Origin: Diphasiastrum complanatum
Taxonomy: Eukaryota; Streptophyta; Lycopodiopsida; Lycopodiales; Lycopodiaceae
DNA: 64,000 bases
Direction: 5' to 3'
Assembly: GCA_029204225.1 (NCBI GenBank)
Contig: CM055092.1
Coordinates: forward strand, 75,346,383 to 75,410,382
Shown here: piece by piece, positions 10,140-20,639 of the stretch
Layout: each line of letters begins with the position of its first letter
Numbering within the stretch: the stretch's first letter is position 1
Notes under the pieces: generated by a model
Told to the model about the DNA's origin: nothing
Database searches by the model: none
The model's input: the letters and a program-made list of their open reading frames with translations, nothing else
Program-made: the position numbers and the translations under genes

Positions 10140-10902
10140 TTGTTACAATCTAAGGCCACCAAGTTAGGGACCCAACACCCTTGGGTCCCAACCCAACTTG
10201 AAACTGAACATCAATTGGGCCTATTGACTTGACCAGTGACTTGTGGACCTGCATGGTTGCCACGTGTCGTGATCTAGGATGTGCGCTTGGCTTGGAGACT
10301 CCTACCTTGGAGGGATACAAGGGGAGGAGGTCTCACTTTACCATTCCTTCTATCTACTTAGGAGAAGGTGGATGGTGAGTGCTTGTGCATAGCCAGGATG
10401 TGAGCTAGCTTGGGGTGGGAGATGGCTGATGGCTCTAGCAGTGGTATGGGACACTGTTAGAGTCGAAGGTCGGATCTCGCTTGTTACAGGCAATGTTTCA
10501 TGGGTCCATTTCGTACATTGTTTTGAAACGCATTTGAAACGTGTTTGATATGGGAGGTTCAGGTTTGCAACGGGAAAAATTTTAGGGTTTTTTTTTTTTG
10601 GAAAATGTGTCTATGAGTTTTTTGGGGTTAAGACATGTCATAGAAGACTAGTACCAAGTAGATACATCCAATTTCATGAGAATGCTCTAGAGAATGCTAT
10701 GAAAGAAACGCATTTCAAAACAGGCCCGTTTCGAACGGGGCGTTTCAAACGCGTTTCTTTGTTCGAAACACGTTTCGATGAAACATTGGAACTTACAGGT
10801 CACACGCCAAGGCACGAAGGGTGGATCTGGATTGGATCCTACGGCAGGGTTTCCTTGTGGGTAAACGGCACCTAGCGGTTTGAGGTAAAGTAGGACATAA
10901 CA
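10140..10902 (+). mobile_element. copia-type LTR followed by a tRNA-Met primer site
   Basis: The right border is firm: the LTR ends ACATAACA and TGGTATCAGAGCC follows at 10905-10917, the standard copia primer-binding site. The left border is estimated at TGTTACAATC (10140). A 298-bp MITE (10491-10788) has inserted into it. The internal region behind the primer site runs only a few hundred bases and has no recognisable gag or pol, so this is a truncated 5' end. Confidence 0.55.
10491..10788. mobile_element. hAT-type MITE with GAAACG word arrays, nested in an LTR
   Basis: The left end reads CAATGTTTCATGGG; the right end, reversed, reads CAATGTTTCATCGA. TTACAGG flanks it at 10484-10490 and 10793-10799; the right copy is offset by four bases, so the exact end is uncertain. 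The interior ends are packed with GAAACG/CGTTTC words, including TTTCGAAC and CGAAACACGTTTCG near 10764-10778. It has no coding capacity. Confidence 0.65.
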
Positions 10903-10904
10903 TT

Positions 10905-10917
10905 TGGTATCAGAGCC
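10905..10917 (+). other. primer-binding site (tRNA-Met type)
   Basis: TGGTATCAGAGCC lies directly after an LTR end. It is complementary to the 3' end of initiator tRNA-Met, as in most plant copia elements. Confidence 0.8.
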
Positions 10918-11460
10918 ACTATATTCCATGTACATGTTTGATCGATCCAATGAAGGCAAATTGTAAGTTATGTGTATTCTAATTGTTGTTCGTTTGAAGC
11001 CCAAAATCGGCTTTTTTCTGCCTTTTCCTCGCTCCTTTTTTATCGTAAAAATTAAATAATAATAAAAAAATAAGAAGCACGGCGGTGCGCTAATTGCGGC
11101 ACCCTTAGCGCCCAAGCAGATCCAAGCAGCTGCAGTGTGGCGGCGCGGCAGCCCGTATAGGCCAGGCGGGGACCCTCACAGTAGCACTTAGGTTTGCACT
11201 GACCGCCGAGCCTGTGGCCGCACGCCTAGCTGGTGCATGTGACGATTGTAGGCAAGAGGAATGCATGAAGAGCTGTGACCTATTTATAGTTGACCTGCAT
11301 GGGGATTGCATGGGTTCAAGCACAGGATCCTACTCTATATATTGAGGTAGTGATTATTCCGTCGACGACTTTGGTCTAGGTTACCAGTTGAGCTCTTCTC
11401 CTCTTGCTATCACATGGCATGGCTTGGGGGCTAGATCCAAGAGGATTCTCCAAGAGGGAT

Positions 11461-11546
11461 CTAGGATTGGTTGGGTGGTTTTGCTCCACTGTCTCTCTGG
11501 TGTTTTCCTATCCTCATCTTAGGGGTTGTCCCTAGTGCTCTTTGCA
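11461..11546 (+). repeat. LTR segment, left copy
   Basis: 86 bp beginning CTAGGATTGGTTGGGTGG and ending CTCTTTGCA, about 93 percent identical to 14229-14314. A relative in inverse orientation lies at 29758-29835. Confidence 0.85.
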
Positions 11547-12518
11547 TTGGTATCAGAGCCCGGCTAAGATGCGATTTTGGATGGGATGGAGACAAGTTCT
11601 ACATCAAATTGGAATCGAAACACACTTGGATTCAAATCCCGGATGGAGTGCTATTTTTACAAAGAAGATTTGGAGTTGGATTCACTAATTCCGGTTTGAT
11701 GCATGCTTGTCAGTTTTGGTGGTAGAGTGCTCTTCTACTTGTAAGATTCTGATAAAGATGCTCTGAATTAGTAAAGAATTCATTCTGAAATTTCTTTTGC
11801 CTTGTGAAAGATTTCATTTGATGTGGAATGTTCTGCATGTTGTAGTTCACTTGATTGTTTGGCTGTCTAAATTTGCTTGGATTGAGGTTTGAAGAACTTC
11901 CTTGTGCTCATAATGTAATCAGTAATTTAGATTCATGTATAGCTCTGGATGGGTTATTGAAAGATTTGGTTGAAATCAATCTTTCCGAAATAAACTAGTC
12001 AGGGCTGTAAGTCTTGAATTTGAATAATTGCATGTTGAGGATTCGAAATTTTTTCAGATTTAATTCTCCTGTAAAACAAGCAAACTGAGAACATTGATTG
12101 GATACTGTTGTATGTTCATTACTTTGGTAGCAAGCAGAAACGGATAGGGACGATTGAGTGCTACTTCTGCCTTGCATGGGAATAGTTAAGTCTTTCCCTG
12201 TTGAGTGCTTGAAACCGTAGTGGAAACGGTTTTTGCAACCTGTCCGGAGCCTACCCTAGAACCTTTGGAGTCAGGTGCCCTCTGTTCAGATGCTAACCGT
12301 TCTTCTATGGGATCCTTACAGAGCTCTGTTGGTGATATAGAATGAGGTTAGGCATCAGGGATCGCAGGGATAGGAGTAAATCCTTAAGCTGAGGCAAAGC
12401 GCTGTCAAGCCTTGGGTTTTGGCAAGTAGATGGACGTGAGGGAGAAGATGGTGGGGGGAAAGTGGCTTTGAGCTGTGATTGGATCCAGAAAGTGCGCGAT
12501 CCAGCCTCTACCTGCACG

Positions 12519-12522
<4 letters not shown>

Positions 12523-12558
<36 letters not shown>
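12523..12558. repeat. (CT)18 microsatellite
   Basis: A perfect dinucleotide run inside the non-coding interior of the 11461-14314 element. Confidence 0.9.
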
Positions 12559-12562
<4 letters not shown>

Positions 12563-12960
12563 CGAGCAACCCCTTTTTTCTTTTAGAATTGATAAGGAAA
12601 AGGTGCGCAGACAGCGTTTACCTGTAGCGGCCTTGTGAGAGTTGCAATCTGTGGGTTTCTGATCGGCCAGTTGTGAGGTTGATTCAGGGAGGAAAATGAA
12701 TGTGAGCTGGAGAGCGATGTCTGGGGAGTAGCCCGATCCCTGTTTCTGCGTGCTCTATCTCTCTTTCTCTCTTAAACATTGTGAAACCTCATCTCTTTTC
12801 TTGTTGGCGGCTGTAAGTAAGGTCTGGCCTCCTCATTCTTGAGTTAAACCTATAATAGGGTTTAGAAGGAGGGGAGGGGGGCCTTTTATGCTGCCGTGAG
12901 GTTTTTTTTGCTTTTGCTTTTCTCTGGTTGCAAGGGAGAGCTTGACCCTGTTGTTTGCAT

Positions 12961-13380
12961 GTCTCAGTCAGTTCACCGAGTTGTGCATGTCACTAACCTT
13001 GTGTTGTATTGATTTCATAGTTTTTGTAAAGGGGTTTGGCGCATTTGGTGAATGCATGGCTAATTGTAATGGATTTTTGGTTACATAGGTCGAAACTTTT
13101 AAAGTCTTTGCAAAAATTTCGATGTAATCAAGGCAATGGTCGATTCGGTAAGAAGATTTTGGGAATCTATCTAAATTGACAACTGAGAATTTTATTATCC
13201 TAACATTATGTCTATGTGATTGGATCCATGGATTTAGGATTGGCAATAAAATATTGTTTTTCATGGTAATTTTCTCCAGGCAAGTATCCAGTTAGTGGAA
13301 TTTTGGAATCCTGGTACTATGCTTTTTATCGATTTAACTCTGGAGCAGAAATATTCCCAGTTGATTGAGTTAAATGGTAT
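12961..13380. repeat. dispersed repeat, copy 1 (partner 26261-26706)
   Basis: About 420 bp aligns with 26261-26706. Shared blocks include AAAGGGGTTTGG followed by GCATTTG, ATGTAATCAA then GCAATGGTCGATTCGGTA, and GATCCATGGATTTAGGAT. No open frame is conserved. It is probably internal non-coding sequence of one LTR family. Confidence 0.8.
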
Positions 13381-14051
13381 TTTCGGTTCTTCCTTTTGGA
13401 CTCGGCGGTGCACCGATCGGCTTATCTTAAATGATTTTGATCTTTAAGATAGGACAATTTTTGGGGGTATTGAGCTGTTAGATATTCCTGATCATGGATT
13501 GTAGTGGTAAAGATTAAACTAAGATTCACTGATTGGCTACCAAGTACCATTTAGTTATGTATTGGATCAGAGGAATAAAGTTTTAATCTTAACCTTATGT
13601 CCAAAGATGTCTATATAAGTCAGCCTAATCTTGGTTTATACACTAAGATCTGAAGTAGGTTGATTAGATGAAGAAATTATGTTGGTAAAAGTATGATGGT
13701 TGAAAAACTTGTGATGTGGAATTATTCACTTCAGAGATTTCCCAGATATGTTATTTACTCATGAGAAATAGAGTTCTTTTGTAGCTGAGTTACAAGATTC
13801 TCAGTGAGATATGTGAGTAACATAGGCAGAATTTGGAAGAATCTGCCAAATAAAGACATATGTGTTTATGTAATGGGTCATAGTGAGATTATTCTCATAT
13901 GTGCATGACTAATCTTGTTTGGATCTACTATGTATTCCTGGTTACTAAAGTTATCTGGTGCACTTAACCTAGTCGTTGAACATAAACATATGATCAAGTA
14001 TTGTATTTGACAATAACTTGCAGAGCTAACAAATCTGTTTTGACAAATCTA

Positions 14052-14228
14052 TAGGTTACGGCATTGGTATTTGAGTTCATATTTGGCAGAGGCCATGGAA
14101 GGCAAGAGGTGATAGTGGAGGATGGAAGCAAAATGGCAGTGGAGTTGTCTATCAGCACATTGAAGAGGGTTGTAAGGGAGGGGAACAGGGTTGCATTTAC
14201 AGTTGCTCTATTGTGTCTGCTCTCAGCT
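14052..14228 (+). other. exon-like open frame of unknown origin
   Basis: After a CTATAG acceptor-like site the frame reads VTALVFEFIFGRGHG, then VEDGSKMAVELSISTLKRVV, then a hydrophobic AFTVALLCLLSAL. It runs straight into the right LTR copy, where it ends at 14303. It could be a captured exon fragment or chance. I do not recognise it. Confidence 0.25.
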
Positions 14229-14314
14229 CTAGGATTGGTTGGGTGGTTTTGCTCCACTGTCTCTCTTGTGTTTTCATATCCTTATCTTAGGGGTTTTCCC
14301 TAGTGGTCTTTACA
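14229..14314 (+). repeat. LTR segment, right copy
   Basis: Matches 11461-11546 at 80 of 86 positions by eye. The sequence before it has no counterpart to the left LTR, so it is truncated or recombined. Confidence 0.85.
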
Positions 14315-14646
14315 AGTTGCACCTCTATCTTATTGAAGAACTATCCCAATGTTGGAATGGTACTTTCCCTAATTTGCAAGTAGACTAGATTTGTCAAGAT
14401 CTTCTCCTTCCTCCCACTACACAGTACACGTTCTCCACAACGATCTCCTAAAACAAACAAGTTGAATGTCCCTCTTCTGCAAGCCCTAATCTACTTATAC
14501 TAACAAGCGAAGGGATGACAGAGAGAATTTTTGGGCATCAAGTTCCTTCCCGACTACCTCACCCCACTTTTCTTATCCTAAATGCGATGTTGATTTTGCC
14601 AATAGTGGCTATTCTTGCGAGAACAACATGCATGAAGCCTTTCAGT

Positions 14647-14775
14647 CACAAGATGCTCAAAAATAGCTTTGAATGTCATATCTTCACATCATGTCATTGC
14701 TTGAAATACAAAAATATTATCATAAAGCTCTCAAGCTCCTCTTTCTAATAAGCTATAGCATGCTCTAAAGGTCGA
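14647..14775. repeat. dispersed repeat, copy 1 (partner 62457-62585)
   Basis: About 130 bp matching 62457-62585, with shared blocks such as CAAGATGC(T/C)CAAAAATAGC and GAGCTATAGCATGCTCT at the right end. Both copies have the same orientation. Nature unknown. Confidence 0.75.
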
Positions 14776-15272
14776 TTACATGCACACTCGATAGATGAGC
14801 TAAGCAGCTACGTACATGTAAAGTACATTCTCATACGAAATATCATTTTGCAAATGATGTATACATCTATGAACATAGTGTTGGCGGTAGTTTGTGTTTG
14901 TGACGGACGGTGATGCCAACAGGAAAAGAAAGACGATTAATGAAAGCACAGTGATAATTGTGCTTAATATGCCATGAAAGAGAGGTTGCAGGAAAACGAT
15001 TAGGCATCTTAGACAGCCATGCAAACCTCTATTACTGATAATCTAATTAAGAAGAGAATGTGAAAATAATTCAGGCATCTTTATGTGATGTTTGCGTAAG
15101 AGGAGTGAGAGTTAATTTCATTCAACAAGAATGCAAAAAGATGTAGAACAGTAGTCTGTATAATAAAGTTGTAGTAACAACGATCAGACCACGATATAGT
15201 TGCGTTGGGTAAGCGCGTGATCCTACTTACAAATTCAAAACAATTGCTACAATTCTGAATATATATCTCTCT

Positions 15273-15279
15273 CTATATA
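15273..15279 (-). promoter_or_regulatory. LTR TATA box
   Basis: CTATATA on the plus strand reads TATATAG on the minus strand, about 30 bp downstream of the palindrome at 15308-15327 and inside the LTR. Position and sequence fit the retrotransposon promoter. Confidence 0.5.
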
Positions 15280-15307
15280 ATCACTAACTCTGAGGAGTCA
15301 GATACTG

Positions 15308-15327
15308 AATGACCCGTTCGGGTCATT
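15308..15327 (-). promoter_or_regulatory. perfect 9-bp-arm palindrome upstream of the LTR TATA box
   Basis: AATGACCCG, TT, CGGGTCATT is a perfect inverted repeat roughly 30 bp upstream of the TATA-like box in the LTR. Plant LTR promoters often carry palindromic factor-binding sites there. It resembles a bacterial terminator hairpin but lacks context for one. Confidence 0.5.
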
Positions 15328-15530
15328 TTATCTCTGTTAGATCATCCTCCGATATATGATGACTTACAATATCTTCAATCGCTCATTTACATTTATAGCA
15401 ACTGGAAGATCTTGCATTATTCTAGCTACATTTACAAGATTGCTTAACAGCTGATTAACTGACTAATTAGAACAGTTGTTATTGGAGCGTGAAGACGTAG
15501 ACAGCCTATGAGGAATCCTGTGTATTCTGC

Positions 15531-15840
15531 AGAGTGTCGAATTTTTCGTCTGTGTAGAATCCCATGTAAAATTGCAGTGTCGAGTTTTTCACCTGTGTAG
15601 AATCCCGTGTAAAACTGCAGTGTCGGGTTTTTCGCATGTGTAGGAACCAGTGGAAAACTGCAGGGTCGTCTTTTTTGCAAAGTGTCGCCTGTCATAAATT
15701 GCATGTAAACATGCAGTGTCGCTTTTTTTTGCAAATTGTCGCCTATCATAAACTGCATGTAAAAATGCAGTGTCGCTTTTTTGCAAATTGTCGCCTGTCA
15801 GAAAATGCAGTGTTGCATTTTTCGAAAAATAGTGTCGCAT
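15531..15840. repeat. tandem repeats inside the copia LTR
   Basis: The word GCAGTGTCG recurs at 15574, 15617, 15660 (GCAGGGTCG), 15713, 15767 and 15807 (GCAGTGTTG), giving spacings of 43, 43, 53, 54 and 40 bp. Between copies are variable TTTTTCGCNTGTGTAG-like or TTTTTTGCAAATTGTCGCC-like arms. The open frames over it are shadows. Confidence 0.8.
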
Positions 15841-16121
15841 TTCTGGAAGTGCCTAAATGGCCTAAAAACCAATATATGATCAGTGTCGCAAAACACTTAG
15901 TTGCTCAGGATGGCCTGAAGGTAAAATGGCGACAGTGTTGAGTGTCGGGTTTTTCACGTGTGAAAAAACCTGAGTAAAAATGCAGACTGTAGCGACAATC
16001 AGTTCAAATATGCAGACTGTTAAAAAATAGTTCATTTTCTGTAGGTTTCACTTGAGAGAGTAAAATTGAGAGAAGGAAGGAGGGTAGTTAGGAAGAGTAG
16101 GAGTAAGATTAAACTCCAACA

Positions 16122-16134
16122 CTCCCCCTTAAGC
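16122..16134 (-). other. copia polypurine tract
   Basis: The minus-strand sequence GCTTAAGGGGGAG directly precedes the LTR start TGTTGG. It is the priming site for plus-strand DNA synthesis in this family. Confidence 0.75.
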
Positions 16135-16393
16135 TTACTGCTATGAATCTGAACTGCAATTGAGATTTATCATATCTACTAAGGTAGAATGTTTATCTCT
16201 AGACAAAGTCTTTGTCAAAATATCAGCCAACATATTGTCTGTATAACAGTAACTTAGTACAATATCTTGGTTCTGAACTTTCTTTAAGAAAATGGAACTG
16301 AACTTCTATGTGTTTAGTTCTAGCATGAGTACGTGGGTTCAGAAATAGAGCTATGCAACTCTCATTGTCGCACTGGAGTATTATTGGACCAAT

Positions 16394-18125
16394 CTATGGG
16401 AATTGTAGATCCTTCAGCAACCTTCTAAGCCAAATTATCTCCTTCACTGTTGATGTAGCTTCAACATATTCGGATTCTGTGGAGGACAACGAAATGCATT
16501 TATGCTTTCTGCTATTCCATGAAATGGATTCTCTTGCAAGGAAACGGATATAACCTGATGTGGATTTTCTGGTATCCACGTCTCCTGCCCAATCTGAATC
16601 TAAATATGTGGTCAGTGTGAGTGCAGCTTTTGTATTACCATTATAGCTCATATAATAGTGTTTTGAAGCTTAAATGTATCTCAGAACTCTTTGCAGAGCT
16701 TTCTAGCGCTGTAAGCCTGGATTGGACATGTATTGAGACAATGTGCTTACTGCATATGCTAGATCGGTCGTGTGCAAACCATAGAATACATTATAGATCC
16801 TATGACGGATTGATAAGGATACTTTCAAATTTCTTGCTGATCTGCTTGAGTTCTGGGGCACATGTCTTTGGACAGCTTAGATTCTGAATCCATAGGTGTG
16901 TCTATGGGCTTGTAGTCCTCCATGCCATATCTGCGAAGTACATTGTTTAGATAGGACTCTTGGCTTATAGTAATCCTTCTGCCTGTGCGACCTCTGTGAA
17001 TCTCCATACCGAGTAGGTAATGGATTGGGCCTAAATCAATCATCTCAAATTCTGATGAAAGTAGAGATTTGGTTTCTTGTAATAACTGATTTGAATTGTT
17101 GATAATTAAGGAATCATCAACATATAATGCTATTATAACATAGCCTGATCCTTTTCGTCTGAGATATACATTAGAGTCTACGGAGCAAGAAGTGAAGTTA
17201 TGCTGCAACAAGAAGTAATTTATTCTATCATGCTAGGCCTTGGGAGCTTGCTTAAGACCATACAATGCCTTATACAATTTACATACCAAATGCTCTTTGC
17301 CTTGAAGGACGTAACCTTTTGATTGATAAATGAATATGTCTTCTTGTATATATCCAGGTAGGAATGTTGTCTGGATGTCCATCTGGTGAATGTCCAGATC
17401 CTCTACAACAGCTATAGCCAACAAGGTGCAAATTGATTGATGCTTTATCACTGGACTGAAGGTGTCAGTGTAATCTATTCCATAAACTTGCTCAAATCCT
17501 TTAACCACTAAACGAGCTTTCCATTTGAATATTGATCCATCTAGCTTAAGCTTTAGCTTGAAGATCCATTTAGAGTCAATAGGTTTTATACCTACAGGAG
17601 GATTAACAAGACTCCAGGTCTTGTTCTTCATCAAGGAATGGTACTCAGCATCCATGGTAGCTTTCCATTTGTCTGCATTGGGCATTGACAGTGCTTCTGC
17701 AACAATGGTAGGTTCATCATGATTGATGAACGCCTGAGGGACAAAACGATCAGGTTGTTGTCGTTGTCTTGCAGACCTTTGAACTGCAAGTGCTTGAGTG
17801 GATGTTTCTCCTATGTAAATGACTAGGATAGCTTCAGCTTGTGGTTTTGAACAGTCATGGATCTAGGCCCATCGATGGTAAATGGAGCTGTTGTGACAAA
17901 CTCCTGCGTTTGAACATTCGTAGGTCGATGCCTATCAATGGAGAATGGAGCTGCTGTGACAGACTCCTACATTGGCTGCTTTTGCTTGAAATTATGGAAT
18001 TTGTCTTCAAGAAAGACAACGTCGCGGCTGACTGAGATCTGACTTGTATCAATATCATAGATACAATATGCCTTATGTGACATTGAATAGCCGATGAAGA
18101 TATACTTACAACTTATTGGGTCTGG
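16394..18125 (-). pseudogene. copia pol, 5'-truncated (integrase tail, RT, RNase H)
   Basis: Reading right to left on the minus strand: the integrase C-terminal block CKYIFIGYSMSHKAYCIYD (18125 to about 18050), a linker with an internal duplication (17860-17970), reverse transcriptase from 17685 (WKATMDAEYHSLMKNKTWSL, KARLVVKGFEQVYGIDYTDT), the catalytic YVDD at about 17120, then RNase H from 16651 (DSDWAGDVDTRKSTSGY, ISLSSTESEYVEATS). Lesions: TAG replacing Trp in QAPKAW at 17231-17233, a TGA before the KYPYQSVIGSIMYS block near 16824, and missing gag, protease and most integrase. The element therefore ends abruptly near 18125 with no 5' LTR. Confidence 0.88.
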
Positions 18126-19514
18126 TTAGAATAATCTATTAAAAATGATTTACTTTATCCCAAAAAAGACAAGGCTTCAATGCTTGCTTAATTCTTTCTT
18201 GACAAGTTATTTAAGTTGTTTGGATTGTCGACTATGTTAGAATATAGAGCTCAAATTTGTAGTTTTTACATTACATTTATGGCTACCGAGCTACGCAGGC
18301 TTAAAATTAACCGAAATTTAAGTGAGTCATTTAACTCAGTCAATAAGTTAGAATTAGTTTAGAGCCACAAGCCTCTTTTTGGACCGAATTCTCCTTACAG
18401 CATCTTGTTGGTGTCAAGGACCAAATGTCTCCAGCAGCATACACCTGGTTCCATAGAGACTATCCTCAGCCTAGAGCAAGATTAAAATATATTAAGTGAT
18501 TTTACAACTATCTCTTTATAGAACACTTAAATTCAAGGGACAATGAAAGTAAGTTACAAAAAAAATCCCCCCTTCAGAATAATTTTTTTGAGAAAGTACA
18601 TTTAAAGGAATAATCAATTTAAGTGCATAATGTTGTGTGCTCGGGTTCTCTTTGTACATTGGAGTGACCTCCACAAGCAAAATTTTCAACTACACAATTG
18701 CAGTGACAATATATGGAAAAGCCAGTTGGCTACTGGGACATTATGCTGGAATGACCACAATGACAGCTGGCTTACTAACCTATTATGCCAGAATGGCCAC
18801 CCTTGACAGCTGGCTTACTAATAAATTTTCTAGAATTACCACTTGGACAGCCCCCACTTTAATGTCAATTTATATTAAAATGCATGGACAGCTGGGAGTA
18901 GGTTATTTAAAGAAATTAAAAAATAAGACAGATGATTAATTTAATAACACACAAATTAAACATAATTTAAAATATTGTAGCCATTTGCCTGACTGTCTAA
19001 ATTAAAAAAAAAATGCTCTAGAATCTAACCAGATTTTGTTTTTTTTTTTAATACATATTTTTTAACAAGAGAGTACTTTTAGCCACTATATGCCATGTTT
19101 CAGCCATGATATACATAAGAGCAGATTTTCAAAAATACTATTCGAAGAAAAGCAAAATTTTCAGCTACTTTTAAATGTGTTCAGTAGCAATGCTCCAACA
19201 AAAAGAAGAGCATTTTGGAAAGCACATTTTGTAAGCATTCCATAACATTATGCAACTGTGAGATTTAGAAGTTGAGTTTTAGCCATATTTCCAGCATAAT
19301 ATACACTAGAGTGGCATGCACATTGCATATGTGTTCCGTAACATTGACATACAGTTTTAAATTTTCAATAAAAGAAAAAACATTATAACATAATTAAACA
19401 ATTAATGCAATGCTCTAAAAAAAAAAACCCATGATATTCTTTGTAAAGTCACCAAAATGTCATGTACAAAAATGTTCAGTTATGACAAAATCGCTTCCTC
19501 TGCAAAATCTGAAA
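18126..19514. other. non-coding stretch with a small minisatellite
   Basis: There is no credible gene. At 18727-18850 three to four copies of a roughly 42-bp unit occur, sharing GACAGCTGGCTTACTAA. The open frame across 18637-18939 is produced by this repeat. The remainder is AT-rich sequence with no recognisable feature. Confidence 0.6.
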
Positions 19515-20524
19515 TCACCAAAGTTGTCTAAAACGGCTCAAATCTTTTAATATTCCTGTGGCCACACTGGCATCTGAAACATTGAATGTGATATGACAAT
19601 TGCTAAGATTCAAAAAAGTATGTTCGACACTCACGTGTGTACTAGTCAATGAAGGTGGAGATACTAAGCGAGACTTGTAATACTTTTCAAAAGCATCATC
19701 AACAGCCTTAATGTTTAATGGGTTACACCAAAACTCATCATCATGATGAAGATTGAGATTGTTTGCATCACGAGAAACATCCACCAAAGGATGTCTAACT
19801 TCCTTAGAACCATCATTTGAAGAAGATGGAACACCAAAATTTTCTGCAACCGATTTTCCCTTGAAGTGTATCGCGTTATGTTTGTCCATCTCAGTAGCCA
19901 ACGCATCCTGAAATTTATTTTCATCACCAGAAATGATGCGCTGCATTGCACGCTCTTTAATGCCCATGTTATCTCGATCACACCTGAATTCAACCAACAG
20001 ACAAAATTACTCACATAAAAATAAACATATAGCTAAATATAAAGTCCAAAATAATTCAGCTATATGTCAATTCACAATTTAGGAGTAATCATTGCACAGT
20101 TTCTATTTTCCAACTACATGAGGAGAATGGCTGGCGTCTAGATTTTTGAACTTGTAATATGAACAAAGCAAGAAGATCGATAAATCCTTTAAGATCAGAA
20201 CTTTCACTAAGGTCTTCAATACTTTTATCAGTAGGGAGATTACAATGCTTCCTCCATGAATCAAACGTTGATCGAGGCCAATTTTCAGCATGAATACTCT
20301 TACGAATACCACCAGACATGACAAATTGTAATCTCCTTAGGATCAACTGTGCGAAATCTACGACCATATTTAGAAATAGCTACAGTTTCACCTACTACAT
20401 CCTCATTTTCTTCAGCATCAAATAAAGATTGATTACTGAAATTGTTTTCACAAAAAATATCGTTAACAACAAAACCATCTTTCGCACTTAAAGACGAATC
20501 TTTGCCATCGTTATCTCCAGACAT
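19515..20524 (-). pseudogene. decayed multi-part gene, possibly a tyrosine-recombinase-like (DUF3504) mobile gene
   Basis: Start at the ATG at 20522-20524 (MSGDNDGKDSS). An acidic N-terminus leads to GRRFRTVDPKEIT, then after a frameshift near 20310-20330 to RKSIHAENWPRSTFDSWRKH and LKGFIDLLALFILQVQK (to about 20120). A second part after a TTCAG acceptor-like site (19982) reads DALATEMDKHNAIHFKGKSV and ends LKDLSRFRQLW at 19515. The middle block resembles the region N-terminal to DUF3504 in ZMYM/Crypton-type proteins (a residue-rich helix, then FxLxVxKKDG). No catalytic R..HxxR..Y set is visible. Family assignment is tentative; the gene is clearly broken. Confidence 0.4.
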
Positions 20525-20639
20525 ATGACTGCCAGAAAAAATATAGGACAGACTATCAGATTTTGGTTAAAGTTGATGAGTGATAGAATTTGGATCATGC
20601 AAAGAGCTTTTGGAAGTGACAAACACTAGAAAAATAAGT

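Larger units (their letters stand above)
11461..14314 (+). mobile_element. LTR element without pol (86-bp terminal match, primer site)
   Basis: Two 86-bp segments, 11461-11546 and 14229-14314, differ at only six positions. The left one is followed immediately by the primer site TGGTATCAGAGCC at 11548-11560, so it is the 3' end of a 5' LTR. The left LTR probably extends further back, since a TATA-like CTCTATATATT lies near 11333. The right copy breaks abruptly at its CTAGG start. The 2.7 kb between has no gag or pol: non-coding sequence, a (CT)18 at 12523-12558 and a short exon-like frame at 14052-14228. This looks like a non-autonomous (LARD/TRIM-like) element. Confidence 0.55.
15085..16121 (-). 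mobile_element. copia 3' LTR (minus strand), about 1.04 kb
   Basis: The start is exact. On the minus strand a purine tract (GCTTAAGGGGGAG, 16122-16134) is followed by TGTTGGAGTTTAATC at 16121, the classic plant copia junction. The far border near 15085 is estimated. The LTR has a TATA-like TATATAG (15273-15279), a perfect upstream palindrome (15308-15327) and a block of tandem 40-54-bp repeats (15531-15840). A relative of its first 70 bp lies at 58863-58933. Confidence 0.7.

Noticed and set aside
14052-14303. NOL1/NOP2-type methyltransferase exon
   Set aside because: The ALVFEFIFG text recalled a related motif, but following residues do not fit; kept only as an unrecognised frame.
15308-15327. 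Rho-independent terminator
   Set aside because: The hairpin followed by T-rich sequence looks terminator-like, but it sits in a plant LTR upstream of a TATA box.
18637-18939. 100-codon plus-strand ORF
   Set aside because: Generated by a 42-bp minisatellite; no family features.
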